DNA from: Nocardioides sp. zg-1228
Lineage (GTDB): Bacteria; Actinomycetota; Actinomycetes; Propionibacteriales; Nocardioidaceae
Direction of reading: 5' to 3'
NCBI RefSeq assembly: GCF_017086465.1
Contig: NZ_CP070961.1
Span: 2,232,001 to 2,296,000 of the forward strand
Length of the DNA: 64,000 nucleotides
Shown here: positions 28,634 to 41,658 of the stretch, piece by piece
Position numbering within the stretch: the stretch's first letter is position 1
Layout of the letters: each line of letters starts with the position of its first letter
Notes under the pieces: model-generated
Seen by the model: the letters and a program-made list of their open reading frames with translations, nothing else
What the model was told of the DNA's origin: nothing
The model's database searches: none
Position numbers and translations under genes: made by a program

Positions 28634-29568
28634 TGGGACACACCCTGCTCGACCGTCTCGCACGGTTCCTCTGGCCCCTCGCGGTGGCCAACCTGCTCGC
28701 CAACATCGGCATCGTCGTCACCGGCGCCGCCGTGCGGCTGACCGGCTCCGGACTGGGCTGCCCGACGTGGCCGCGCTGCACCGACGAGTCATACGTCGCG
28801 CACGGCGAGCTCGGCATGCACGGTGCCATCGAGTTCGGCAACCGGCTGCTCACCTTCGTGCTCGCGGCGGTGGCGGTGCTGTGCTTCCTCGCGGCCGTCG
28901 GCGCCCGGCACCGACGGGCGACGCGGCTGTCGTTCGTCGTGGGCCTCGGGATCCCCCTGCAGGCCGTGCTCGGCGGCATCACCGTGCTCACCGACCTCAA
29001 CCCGTGGATCGTGGCCGGCCACTTCCTGGTGTCGATGGCGATCATCATGGTCTGCGTCGCGCTGCTCGACGAGCTGCGCAGCCCTTCGCGGGGGCTGGCT
29101 CCGGCCCTGCCGCGCACGCTCGCCTGGGCCAACCTCGCCGTCGGCTGGGTGGTGCTCTACCTCGGCACGGTCGTGACCGGAGCGGGCCCGCACGCCGGCG
29201 ACACCGACTCCCCGCGCAACGGCCTCGACCCGGCCGTCGTCTCACAGGTCCACGCGATCGCGGTCTACGTCCTCGTCGCGCTCACCGTCGCGCTGCTCGT
29301 GGTCGCGCTGCGTGGTGGGCACCGGTGGCTGGCGCAGGTCACGGCGCTCGTGCTGCTGATCGAGGTGCTCCAGGGCGTCCTCGGGTGGGTGCAGTACTGG
29401 CTGGAGCTCCCGATCGGCCTGGTCGCGCTGCACATGCTCGGCGCCGGCCTGCTCGCGGCGGGGCTGGCCCGCATCGCGCTGGCCGTGCTGCCCCACCAGG
29501 GCTCCGCGGAGGCGCGCGCGGACGGCGAGCCGCAGAGGCTCGCCGCCACGCGCATCGTCCCCTCCTAG
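28630..29568 (+). CDS. ctaA: Heme A synthase (COX15/CtaA)
   Basis: 312 residues with eight hydrophobic segments. His58, His64 and His131 in the first half, then VSQVHAIAVY and LVALHMLGAG in the second, are the heme ligands; the CPTWPRC pair (Cys44, Cys50) is the extracytoplasmic disulfide of the Gram-positive type. It oxidises heme O to heme A for the aa3 cytochrome oxidase. ATG 28630 overlaps the permease stop; ATG 28633 is equally possible. The partner heme O synthase ctaB lies at 31226-32191. Confidence 0.94.
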   Translation: MMGHTLLDRLARFLWPLAVANLLANIGIVVTGAAVRLTGSGLGCPTWPRCTDESYVAHGELGMHGAIEFGNRLLTFVLAAVAVLCFLAAVGARHRRATRLSFVVGLGIPLQAVLGGITVLTDLNPWIVAGHFLVSMAIIMVCVALLDELRSPSRGLAPALPRTLAWANLAVGWVVLYLGTVVTGAGPHAGDTDSPRNGLDPAVVSQVHAIAVYVLVALTVALLVVALRGGHRWLAQVTALVLLIEVLQGVLGWVQYWLELPIGLVALHMLGAGLLAAGLARIALAVLPHQGSAEARADGEPQRLAATRIVPS

Positions 29569-29584
29569 GACGCGGGCCGACCGG

Positions 29585-30067
29585 TCACAGCTTGCGGGCG
29601 AAGATGACCGTCCGCTTGGCGTAGTCGTCGGCCTTGCAGCCGACGAGCACGATGCGGGCCGGCCCGGCCACCGAGTAGAGCGAGCCCATCCGCCTCCTGG
29701 CCGACCAGAACTCACGCTTGGTGACCTCGAACCGGCAGCCGGCGACGGTGATCCTGTCGCCGCGCCGCAGCGTCGCCCAGTGGTCGGCCACCCCGTTGCC
29801 GGCGCGCCACGCGTGGCCGGCGTAGACGGTGCTGCCGGTGGGGTCGCACGGCGGGTCGCCCTTGGCCCAGGTGTAGACGGCGCCGCGGAGCCGGTCGCCG
29901 ACGGCGAGCGTGTCGTTGCGCGCCGGCACCTTGACCACCACGGCGTCGGTGCCGGTGCGCGCGATCGTGAGCCGGTCAGGGGCGGCGTGAGCCACGCCCT
30001 GACCGGCCGCCACGGTCACGCCGAGCGTGAGCGCAGCCACGAGCCCTGCAGCCCGGACCCGTGTCAT
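29585..30067 (-). CDS. Sortase (class E/F-like), secreted
   Basis: 160 residues with a signal peptide (about 1-28). The sortase triad is visible: His85 in VYAGHAW, Cys144 in IVLVGCK, and Arg152 in YAKRTVIF; DHWATLRRGDRITV matches the sortase strand before the active-site loop. It should cleave a sorting signal and attach proteins outside the membrane. It is coupled by a four-base overlap (ATGA) to the surface-protein gene before it, its likely substrate. It is small and relies on a signal peptide rather than a long anchor. Confidence 0.72.
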   Translation of the reverse strand: MTRVRAAGLVAALTLGVTVAAGQGVAHAAPDRLTIARTGTDAVVVKVPARNDTLAVGDRLRGAVYTWAKGDPPCDPTGSTVYAGHAWRAGNGVADHWATLRRGDRITVAGCRFEVTKREFWSARRRMGSLYSVAGPARIVLVGCKADDYAKRTVIFARKL

Positions 30068-31056
30068 CGGTGTCCGGTGTTGGGCGCGACCTCCGGTGCG
30101 CTGGCGCACGGGCGGGTGCGGAAGGTCATCTTCCACACCTGCTTGCCCTGCAGGCGGAACGTCGCGTCGGCCGCGTGCGCACGGACCGTCACGCGGGGCG
30201 ACGTGGCCTTGAGCCAGGCACCCTGACGCAGGACCTTGCCCTTCGAGGTGTAGACGACGCCGGTGCGCTTGTGGACCTTGAAGACGTCGCCGCGGGTGCC
30301 GCACTTGTCGATCATGCGGGCGCGGGCCGACACGACGCGCGCCTCGGCCGGCAGCACCTCGGGCGGGGTGACGACCGGCGGGGTGACGACCGGGGTCGGG
30401 CACGGCTGGTTGCTGTCGACCGGCGCCGGGAAGGTGACGGTGGTCGCGCCGCCCGGGAACTGGGTGCCCGCGGTGGTCGTGACCGTGACGCTGCCGTCGG
30501 GGTTGGTGACCGCGCTCCAGGGGCCCGGGGGCACCTGGCCGTAGTGCGCGTTGCCCGGGCCGCAGTCGTCGACGACCGGGATCGTCGGCGGCTCCACGGT
30601 CGTGACGTTGCAGCCGTCCTCGAACTTCTCGACCGGGATGCTGCCGGAGCTGGTGTTGGTGGAGCCGTTGTCCCACCGCGCCGACAGCGTCAGCGTCTGG
30701 GTGGAGGTCGGCTTGGTGGTGACCGTCTCGGTGAAGGTGCGCGTCTGCCTGCTGGTCAGCGGCGTGCCGACCGGGACGACGGCGGAACGGTTGCTCGCGG
30801 TGATGGTCTCGGTGCGCGCCTCGCTGTTGACGACGCGCCAGGTGACGGCCCAGCCGCCTCCGGTCTTGCAGGCCACCGTTCCGCTGATCGTGTTGTGGTG
30901 GGCGCTGGCCGCGCCGGCGATGCCGACGACGGCGAAGCCCACTCCCAGGACGAGGGTGAGCACCCTCGAGACCCCCCGGTGAAGCGTGCGAGGACGAACC
31001 CCCGTGCCGGTCGCGCCCCCCGCGGTCCGGTCACGTCGTACTCGTGGTGAAGACAT
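30064..31056 (-). CDS. Secreted surface protein with truncated LPxTG-like end
   Basis: 330 residues. A long basic n-region and signal peptide end at GAASA (about residue 53). The body is Thr/Ser/Val-rich with immunoglobulin-like strands (WAVTWRVVNSEARTET, GSVTVTTTAGTQFPGG), a Pro-rich linker VVTPPVVTPPEVLP, and paired Cys. The C-terminus ends VAPNTGHR, close to an LPxTG sorting motif (LPNTG), but lacks the following membrane segment and basic tail. The next gene, a sortase, begins in the overlapping ATGA. ATG 31056 follows AGGGGG. Confidence 0.68.
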   Translation of the reverse strand: MSSPRVRRDRTAGGATGTGVRPRTLHRGVSRVLTLVLGVGFAVVGIAGAASAHHNTISGTVACKTGGGWAVTWRVVNSEARTETITASNRSAVVPVGTPLTSRQTRTFTETVTTKPTSTQTLTLSARWDNGSTNTSSGSIPVEKFEDGCNVTTVEPPTIPVVDDCGPGNAHYGQVPPGPWSAVTNPDGSVTVTTTAGTQFPGGATTVTFPAPVDSNQPCPTPVVTPPVVTPPEVLPAEARVVSARARMIDKCGTRGDVFKVHKRTGVVYTSKGKVLRQGAWLKATSPRVTVRAHAADATFRLQGKQVWKMTFRTRPCASAPEVAPNTGHR

Positions 31057-31079
31057 GCAGAACTACCCCCTGCTCCCAC

Positions 31080-31102
31080 GGGGATGGCCCACTGCCATCC
31101 CC
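31080..31102 (-). promoter_or_regulatory. Leader hairpin of the surface-protein gene
   Basis: GGGGATGG and CCATCCCC form a perfect 8-bp stem with a 7-base loop, 24 bases before the ATG. The surrounding 31057-31225 gap holds no gene and is strikingly AT-rich for this genome; I recognise no riboswitch class. Confidence 0.5.
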
Positions 31103-31225
31103 TCACGATGCATTCAACGTGGGTTCGAGCAGAAAGACCCGAAACGTCTCCTCAAGAAAACGGCCAAATCTTCCGCATTCGCCTGACAAGACCTTCAAAG
31201 TTGCGCTAAACGTACGAATTTTGCG

Positions 31226-32191
31226 TTATCGGCCGAGCAGGGGGTCGAGCGCGACGGCGACGAAGAGCAGCGAGAGGTAGAGGTTGGACGCGTGGAAGAG
31301 CCGCATCGGGTTGATGTCGGCCAGCGCCTCCGAGCCCCTGGCCCGCTTCCACATCCGGTGCGCCTCGAGGAGGAACACCGCACCCAGGACGGCCGCGGCG
31401 ACCGGGTAGACGAGGCTGGTGTCGGCGACGGGCCAGAGCAGGAGCGAGGTCGCGACCATCACCCAGCTGTAGATCACGACCTGGCGGCCGACCTCGGCGG
31501 CCGGCTTGACGACCGGCAGCATCGGCACGTCGACGTTGCGGTAGTCCTCGCGGTAGCGCAGGGCGAGCGCCCAGGTGTGCGGGGGCGTCCAGAAGAACAC
31601 GACCAGGAACAGCACGACCGGCGTCCACGCCAGCTCGCCGGTCACCGCGGTCCAGCCGATCAGCGCCGGGAAGCAGCCCGCCAGCCCGCCCCAGACGATG
31701 TTCTGGGTGGTGCGGCGCTTGAGCAGCATCGTGTAGACGAAGACGTAGAACGCGTTGGCGAGCACCGCCAGCACGGCCGAGAGCCCGTTGACCCACAGCG
31801 CCAGCACGACCGTCGACAGCACCGCCAGCACGGTCGCGAAGACGAGCGCCGAGACCGGCGAGACGATGTGGCGCGGCAGCGCGCGCCGGCGCGTACGCCG
31901 CATCTGCTCGTCGATGTCGCGGTCGTAGATGCAGTTGTAGGCCGACGCCGAGCCGGCCGAGAGCGCTCCGCCGACGACCGTGGCGGCCACCAGGCCGAGC
32001 GGCGGGATCCCGCGCTCGGCGAAGAACATCACCGGGACGGTCGTGAGCAGGAGCAGCTCGATGACGCGCGGCTTGGTGAGCCCGACGTAGGCCCCGACGA
32101 CGTCGCGCCAGGTCTTCGGTCCCTCGGGATCGGCGCCCCCGCCGGTCGACGGCCGGGCGGACGCGGCTGCGTGCGGGCCGGCGTGGGACAC
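31226..32191 (-). CDS. ctaB: Protoheme IX farnesyltransferase (heme O synthase)
   Basis: 321 residues of the UbiA prenyltransferase family. NCIYDRDID is the first Asp-rich motif; DYRNVDVPMLPV is the second conserved loop, and WTPPHTWALAL is specific to CtaB. Nine hydrophobic segments are seen. It farnesylates heme B to heme O, the substrate of heme A synthase at 28630. GTG 32191 follows CGAGG. It is divergent from tkt, as in mycobacteria. Confidence 0.95.
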   Translation of the reverse strand: MSHAGPHAAASARPSTGGGADPEGPKTWRDVVGAYVGLTKPRVIELLLLTTVPVMFFAERGIPPLGLVAATVVGGALSAGSASAYNCIYDRDIDEQMRRTRRRALPRHIVSPVSALVFATVLAVLSTVVLALWVNGLSAVLAVLANAFYVFVYTMLLKRRTTQNIVWGGLAGCFPALIGWTAVTGELAWTPVVLFLVVFFWTPPHTWALALRYREDYRNVDVPMLPVVKPAAEVGRQVVIYSWVMVATSLLLWPVADTSLVYPVAAAVLGAVFLLEAHRMWKRARGSEALADINPMRLFHASNLYLSLLFVAVALDPLLGR

Positions 32192-32398
32192 AGTGCAGAA
32201 CCTCGGGAGGACGGGAGCGGATGGAACGCGGACGGCGAGGGAACCGGGGGGTGAGCTTCCAGCTGGTTCCCGGCGTGCGGGACGACCCTCGAGCAAGGTC
32301 GAGTCTACTCGGCCGCGAGGATAGGGTCGCAGTCGAGGCCACCCCTGCCGGGCTGTGATCTCGACTGCACCTGGTTGCACCCATTGAGAGGAACTGCG

Positions 32399-34531
<2,133 letters not shown>

Positions 34532-34566
34532 CCGCGTCCCGCACGACGACCCACAGGAGGCACCAC

Positions 34567-35678
34567 ATGAACGACCGTCTCAAGGCCCTGGCTGACGCCG
34601 GGGTGTCCATCTGGCTCGACGACCTCTCGCGCGAGCGCCTGGAGACCGGCAACCTGGCCGACCTGGTGAAGAACAGCAACGTCGTCGGCGTGACGTCCAA
34701 CCCCGCCATCTTCCAGACCGCGCTCGCCGACGGCGAGCGCTACGACGCCCAGGTCCGCGAGCTGGCCGCCGAGGGCGCCGACGTCGACCGCGCCACGCTC
34801 GTCATCACCACCGACGACGTGCGCGAGGCCTGCAAGGTGATGCGCCCCGTCTTCGACGCCACCGACGGCGTCGACGGCCGCGTCTCGATCGAGGTCTCCC
34901 CCGGGCTGGCGCACGCCACCGACGAGACGGTCGCGGAGGCGGCGACGCTCCACGAGACCGTCGGCGAGCCCAACGTGATGATCAAGATCCCCGGCACCAA
35001 GGAGGGCTGGCCGGCGATCACCCAGACCATCGCCGCCGGCATCTCGGTCAACGTGACGCTGATCTTCGGCCTCGAGCAGTACCGCAACGTGATGGAGGCC
35101 TACGTCACCGGGCTCGAGCAGGCCGCCGCCAACGGCCACGAGCTCGCCGACATCCACTCGGTCGCGTCCTTCTTCGTCTCGCGCGTCGACTCCGAGGTCG
35201 ACAAGCGGCTCGAGGCGACGACCCAGGGGCCCGGCACCGACCCGGCCCTGCGCGGCAAGGCGGGAGTCGCCAACGCGCGGCTGGCGTTCCAGATGTACGA
35301 GGAGTTCTTCCGTGGCGAGCGCTGGGAGGCCCTCGAGGCCAAGGGCGCGCGCAGGCAACGCCCGCTGTGGGCCTCGACCGGCGTGAAGAACCCCGACTAC
35401 GACGACACGATGTACGTCGTCGACCTGGTCGTGGAGAACACCGTCAACACGATGCCGGAGAAGACCCTCGACGCCGTCGCCGACCACGGCGAGGTGCGCG
35501 GCGACCGGGTGCGACCGTTCTACGACGACGCGCACGCCCACATGCAGGCACTGGCCGAGGCCGGGATCGACTACGACGACGTGATCAAGGCCCTGATCAA
35601 GGAGGGCGTCGACAAGTTCGTCGTCGCCTGGGACGAGCTGCAGTCGACCCTCTCGAAGTCACTCGAGGCCGCTCGGGC

Positions 35679-35682
<4 letters not shown>
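34567..35682 (+). CDS. tal: Transaldolase
   Basis: 371 residues, long actinobacterial type. Lys140 in [10 protein letters not shown] forms the Schiff base; SNPAIFQ and [14 protein letters not shown] are family motifs. It transfers a dihydroxyacetone unit in the non-oxidative pentose phosphate pathway. AGGAGG precedes the ATG; the stop overlaps pgi by four bases. Confidence 0.96.
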
Positions 35683-37363
<1,681 letters not shown>

Positions 37364-37367
<4 letters not shown>

Positions 37368-38887
37368 CCTACGTCAACCCGCTGCGCGATCCGCAGGACC
37401 GACGGCTGCCGCGCATCGCCGGCCCGTGCGGCATGGTCCTGTTCGGCGTGACCGGCGACCTGTCGCGCAAGAAGATCATGCCGGCGATCTACGACCTCGC
37501 CAACCGCGGCCTGCTGCCGCCGGGGTTCAGCCTGGTGGGCTTCGCCCGGCGCGAGTGGGCCGACCAGGACTTCGCCCAGATCGTCCACGACGCGGTCAAG
37601 GAGAACGCGCGCACACCGTTCCGCGAGGAGGTGTGGAACCAGCTGTCCGAGGGGTTCCGCTTCGTCCCCGGCGACTTCGACGACGACGACGCCTTCGACC
37701 ACCTGCGCCGCACGGTGGAGGAGCTCGACCAGCTCCGCGGCACCGGCGGCAACATGGCGTTCTACCTCGCCATCCCGCCGGCGTTCTTCGGCAATGTGGT
37801 CGGCCAGCTCAAGGAGCACGGCCTCGCCGACCCCGCACCCGACCAGTGGCGCCGGGTCGTGGTGGAGAAGCCGTTCGGCCACGACCTCGAGTCGGCGCGC
37901 GAGCTCAACGCGATCCTCGACGGTGTCTTCCCGTCGGGATCGGTGTTCCGCATCGACCACTACCTCGGCAAGGAGACGGTCCAGAACATCCTGGCGATGC
38001 GCTTCGCCAACAACATGTTCGAGCCCATCTGGAACGCCAACTACGTCGACCACGTGCAGATCACGATGGCCGAGGACATCGGCATCGGCGGCCGGGCCGG
38101 CTACTACGACGGCATCGGCGCCGCACGCGACGTCATCCAGAACCACCTGCTCCAGCTGATGGCGCTCGTGGCGATGGAGGAGCCCATCGCGTTCGACGCG
38201 GAGAGCCTGCGCCTGGAGAAGCAGAAGGTGCTCGCGTCCGCGACCCTCCCTCCTCGCCTCGACACCACCACGGCCCGCGGCCAGTACACCGCCGGGTGGG
38301 CCGGGGGCGAGAAGGTCAAGGGCTTCCTCGACGAGGAGGGCATCCCCAAGACCTCCACCACCGAGACCTACGCGGCGATCACGGTCAACGTCGAGACCCG
38401 CCGCTGGGCCGGGGTGCCGTTCTACCTCCGCACCGGCAAGCGGCTCGGGCGGCGGGTGACGGAGGTCGCCATCGTCTTCAAGCGCGCCCCGCACCTGCCG
38501 TTCACCCAGACGGCGACCGAGGACCTCAGCCAGAACGCCCTCGTCATCCGCGTGCAGCCCGACGAGGGCATGACGATGCGCTTCGGGTCGAAGGTGCCGG
38601 GCACCGCCATGGAGATCCGCGACGTCAACATGGACTTCGCCTACGGCGGGTCCTTCACCGAGGCCAGCGCCGAGGCCTACGAGCGCCTCATCCTCGACGT
38701 GCTCCTCGGCGACCCGCCGCTGTTCCCCCGCCACGAGGAGGTCGAGCTGTCGTGGAAGATCCTCGACCCCGTCATCGCCGCGTGGGCCAGGAAGGGCACG
38801 CCGGAGCCCTACGACTCCGGCACCTGGGGTCCCGCGTCGGCCGACCAGATGCTCGCCCGCGACGGGCGCACCTGGCGGAGGCCGTGA
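37364..38887 (+). CDS. zwf: Glucose-6-phosphate 1-dehydrogenase
   Basis: 507 residues. The N-terminal [15 protein letters not shown] is the nucleotide-binding motif and RIDHYLGKE (about 196-204) the active site with catalytic His. It makes NADPH and 6-phosphogluconolactone. The stop overlaps a 19-codon open frame that reaches opcA (see 38887-38946). Confidence 0.97.
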
Positions 38888-38946
38888 TGGCCCCGCGCCG
38901 CGACGCCGCACCTTCCGCTCACGCCTCCGACGGGACCCCGAGATGA
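38887..38946 (+). CDS. Possible 19-codon bridging ORF between zwf and opcA
   Basis: ATG 38887 overlaps the zwf stop (TGATG) and its own TGA overlaps the opcA ATG (ATGA). The peptide, [19 protein letters not shown], has no recognisable motif. It may only keep ribosomes moving from zwf to opcA across an otherwise untranslated 55-base gap; it could equally be chance. Confidence 0.25.
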   Translation: MAPRRDAAPSAHASDGTPR

Positions 38947-39854
38947 TCGAGCTCACCGACACCACCTCGGCGAAGATCGCGGCCGAGTTCGTCCGCTCGC
39001 GCACCCGCGCCGGCAGCCCCGCGATGGGGATGGTGATGACGCTCATCATCGTCGCGCCGGAGGAGGACGCAGGCGAGGCGATGGTCGCGGCCAAGCGCGC
39101 CTCCCGCGAGCACCCCTCCCGGGTGCTCGGGGTGATCCTGGGCGACGGGCGCGGCACCGGCCAGGTCGACGCACAGGTCGGCAGCGGTGACGGCTGGGGT
39201 GGCGAGATCGCCCTGATCCGGCTCAAGGGCGAGGTGGTCAAGCACGCCGACTCGGTCGTCCTGCCGCTGCTCCTGCCCGACTCCCCCGTCGCCATCTGGT
39301 GGCCGACCTCGGCGCCCGCCGACCCTGCCGCCGACCCGCTCGGCTCGCTGGCGCAACGCCGCATCACCGACTCCGCCGCGGTCCCGCGGGGCAAGGCGAC
39401 CGCGATGCTGACCCAGTGCCAGACCTACGCCCCCGGCAACACCGACCTGAGCTGGACGCGGCTCACGCCGTGGCGCGCCCTGCTCGCCGCGGCGCTCGAC
39501 CAGCACCCGCTCAAGGTGCGCAGCGCCAAGGTCACCGCCGAGCGGACCAGCCCGAGCGCCGACCTGCTGGTGGCCTGGCTCAGTGACCGCCTCAAGGTCG
39601 ACGTCGCCCGTGGCACCTCCGACGGGCCCGGGATCACCGAGGTCAGCATGGACACCCGGGAGGGCCCGATCCGGATCTCGCGCGCCGACGGACGGCTGGC
39701 GACGTTCAGCTCGCCCAACCGCCCCGACCGGCCGATCGCGCTCAAGCGGCGCGAGGTGCCCGCGCTCCTCGCCGAGGAGCTGCGCCGCCTCGACGAGGAC
39801 GACATCTACGCCGAGGTCGCCGCCCACCTGGTCACGCTGAGGAGCACGAAGTGA
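38943..39854 (+). CDS. opcA: OpcA, glucose-6-phosphate dehydrogenase assembly protein
   Basis: 303 residues. The family core is seen in VLPLLLPDSPVAIWWPTSAP, LSWTRLTPWRALLAAALD and PNRPDRPIALKRREVPALLA. OpcA is needed for full glucose-6-phosphate dehydrogenase activity in cyanobacteria and actinobacteria. It overlaps pgl by four bases (GTGA) and has a poor ribosome site, which fits coupling to the upstream reading. Confidence 0.94.
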   Translation: MIELTDTTSAKIAAEFVRSRTRAGSPAMGMVMTLIIVAPEEDAGEAMVAAKRASREHPSRVLGVILGDGRGTGQVDAQVGSGDGWGGEIALIRLKGEVVKHADSVVLPLLLPDSPVAIWWPTSAPADPAADPLGSLAQRRITDSAAVPRGKATAMLTQCQTYAPGNTDLSWTRLTPWRALLAAALDQHPLKVRSAKVTAERTSPSADLLVAWLSDRLKVDVARGTSDGPGITEVSMDTREGPIRISRADGRLATFSSPNRPDRPIALKRREVPALLAEELRRLDEDDIYAEVAAHLVTLRSTK

Positions 39855-40576
39855 ACGATCCCGAGGTCCGCCGCCACGACGACGCCGACGCGCTGGTCGG
39901 CGACGTCGCGTCCGCGCTGCTCGACCGGCTCGAGGCGGCCCAGGCGCGCGGCGAGGTGCCGCAGGTCGGCCTCACCGGCGGCAGCATCGCCGAGCAGCTC
40001 CACCGCGAGCTCGCCCGCCGGTCCGTGGACTCCTCGCTCGACTGGTCGCGGGTGGTGATCTGGTGGGGCGACGAGCGGTTCGTCGCATCCGACTCCCCCG
40101 ACCGCAACGCCGTCCAGGCCCGCCAGACGCTGCTCGACCACGTGCCGGTCGACCCGGCCAACGTCCACGAGGTGCCGGCGAGCGACCAGGTGCCGACCGC
40201 CGAGGACGCCGCCGCGGCCTACAGCGAGGCGATGCGCGAGCACGGCGCCGGGTTCTTCGAGGTGCTGATGCTCGGCATCGGCCCCGACGGGCACTGCGCG
40301 TCGCTCTTCCCCGGCCACCCGGCGCTCGGGGCGCGCGACGCGATCGCCGTCGCCGTCCACGACTCCCCCAAGCCGCCCCCCGACCGCGTCACCCTCACCT
40401 TCGAGGCGATGGAGCGGTGTCGCGCGGTCTGGTTCATCGCCAGCGGCGACGGCAAGGCCGACGCCGTCGCCCGGGCGCTCGCCCCCGACGGGTCCGTCGC
40501 CGAGACCCCCGCGCGGGGCGTACGCGGCGACGAGACCGTCTGGTGGCTCGACGAGGCCGCCGCCTCCGCCCTCTGA
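39851..40576 (+). CDS. pgl: 6-phosphogluconolactonase
   Basis: 241 residues. VGLTGGSIAEQLHREL, IWWGDERFV and LGIGPDGHCASLFPGHPAL are the family motifs, and the catalytic His is in the last. It hydrolyses 6-phosphogluconolactone and closes the oxidative branch. It is the last gene of the pentose-phosphate operon; the 128-base gap after it holds two copies of a 21-base repeat and a DnaA-box-like sequence. Confidence 0.95.
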   Translation: MNDPEVRRHDDADALVGDVASALLDRLEAAQARGEVPQVGLTGGSIAEQLHRELARRSVDSSLDWSRVVIWWGDERFVASDSPDRNAVQARQTLLDHVPVDPANVHEVPASDQVPTAEDAAAAYSEAMREHGAGFFEVLMLGIGPDGHCASLFPGHPALGARDAIAVAVHDSPKPPPDRVTLTFEAMERCRAVWFIASGDGKADAVARALAPDGSVAETPARGVRGDETVWWLDEAAASAL

Positions 40577-40590
40577 GACCCCGACCTCTC

Positions 40591-40643
40591 GTCGAGTGGG
40601 CGCGTCCTGACCGCGCACGGGTGTCGAGTGGGCGCGTCCTGAC
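40591..40643 (+). repeat. Two direct copies of a 21-bp core, 32-bp period (left array)
   Basis: The core beginning GTCGAGTGGGCGCGTCCTGA occurs at 40591-40611 and 40623-40643, identical over 23 bases including the two that follow. Inverted copies with the same period lie beyond the nuclease-like gene at 41658-41742. Confidence 0.85.
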
Positions 40644-40645
40644 CG

Positions 40646-40654
40646 TTGTCCACA
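40646..40654 (+). promoter_or_regulatory. Single DnaA-box-like site
   Basis: TTGTCCACA, a perfect match to the actinobacterial DnaA box, 51 bases before the ATG at 40705. A lone box; no origin is implied. Confidence 0.35.
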
Positions 40655-40704
40655 GCGCCGGGACTGCTGGGACTGACATCGGCCCCGGCGGGAATCGTTC
40701 CGGC

Positions 40705-41658
40705 ATGCGCGCATCCCGGTGGTTCACCCAGACCTGTCTCGATCACAGCTTCCCGCTTCCCGTGGATGCGCCGTTCGCCACGCGCGACGCCCTGGCGGCC
40801 GGCGTGACGGCGCGCGAGCTGACCCTGCTGTGCCGCGAAGGGCTCCTGCGCACCCCGATCAAGGGTGTGTACGTCGCCGCCCAGGTGCGTGACGACACGG
40901 CCCACCGACTCGCCTGCCTGCGGCTGGTTACTCCCCCGGACGCCATCGTCGTGGACCGCCACGCGGGCTGGGCACAGGGCGCCGACATGCTCCTGCACCC
41001 CAACGAGCACCTCGATGCCATGCCGATCGCGATGTTCCTTCCCCACGGCCGCGGGCGGCTGCGCAACAAGCTCGCCGAGAGTGGTGAGCGCACCTTCGAC
41101 GACCGCGATCTCATCGAGGCGGGCGGCGTGCGGATGACGACGCCGTTGCGCACGGCGCTCGACCTCGGGCGTCAGAGGTGGCCCGAGCCGGCTCTCACCG
41201 CGCTGGACGCACTCCACCGGCTCGGCGCGTTCGGCGTCGGAGAGCTGTTGTCGGAAGTCGGCCGCTTCAGCCGGATGCGCTGGGTGACGACGCTGCGGCT
41301 GGTCGCTCCGCACACCGACGGCCGGGCGCAGTCCGGCGGCGAGACGGTCGTCCGGTGGCGCTGGCTCCAGCTGCCGGTCCCGCCGCCCGAACCCCAGGTC
41401 GAGGTCCGCGTCAACGGCCGGGTCGCGTTCGTCGACGTCGGCAACGAGGCGCTGCGCTTCGGCGTCGAGTTCCAGGGGGTCGAGTGGCACACCGGCGCAC
41501 ACGCGGACGACGACGAGGTGCGGTTCGGGTGGCTGCGCCAGGATGCCGACTGGCTGGTCGAGCCGGCGTGGTCAGCCGATGTCTACGGCCCCGACCGGCG
41601 GATCGACGACATCATCCTGGACGGCGTACGTCGAGCGCGCAGGCGTCGCGCCGCCTGA
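40705..41658 (+). CDS. AbiEi-like wHTH plus DUF559-type nuclease-like protein
   Basis: 317 residues. The N-terminus (FATRDALAAGVTARELTLLC and LLRTPIKGVYVA) matches the winged-helix domain of AbiEi-type antitoxins. The C-terminus (RVAFVDVGNEALRFGVEFQG and VEWHTG) resembles the DUF559/Vsr restriction-like nuclease core with Asp and Glu-x-Gln, lacking the usual Lys. Such fused proteins are numerous in Nocardioides-type genomes and their function is unsettled. There is no partner toxin here. It interrupts the pgl-rbpA interval and is bracketed by inverted repeat arrays, suggesting an acquired cassette. Confidence 0.7.
   Translation: MRASRWFTQTCLDHSFPLPVDAPFATRDALAAGVTARELTLLCREGLLRTPIKGVYVAAQVRDDTAHRLACLRLVTPPDAIVVDRHAGWAQGADMLLHPNEHLDAMPIAMFLPHGRGRLRNKLAESGERTFDDRDLIEAGGVRMTTPLRTALDLGRQRWPEPALTALDALHRLGAFGVGELLSEVGRFSRMRWVTTLRLVAPHTDGRAQSGGETVVRWRWLQLPVPPPEPQVEVRVNGRVAFVDVGNEALRFGVEFQGVEWHTGAHADDDEVRFGWLRQDADWLVEPAWSADVYGPDRRIDDIILDGVRRARRRRAA

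Noticed and set aside
32375..32398. Upstream TTG start for transketolase
   Set aside because: TTG 32399 has GAGAGGA at proper spacing and gives the normal N-terminus; the upstream one adds residues encoded by that ribosome site.
40646..40654. Replication origin
   Set aside because: A single DnaA-box match with no cluster, AT-rich unwinding region or dnaA/dnaN nearby.
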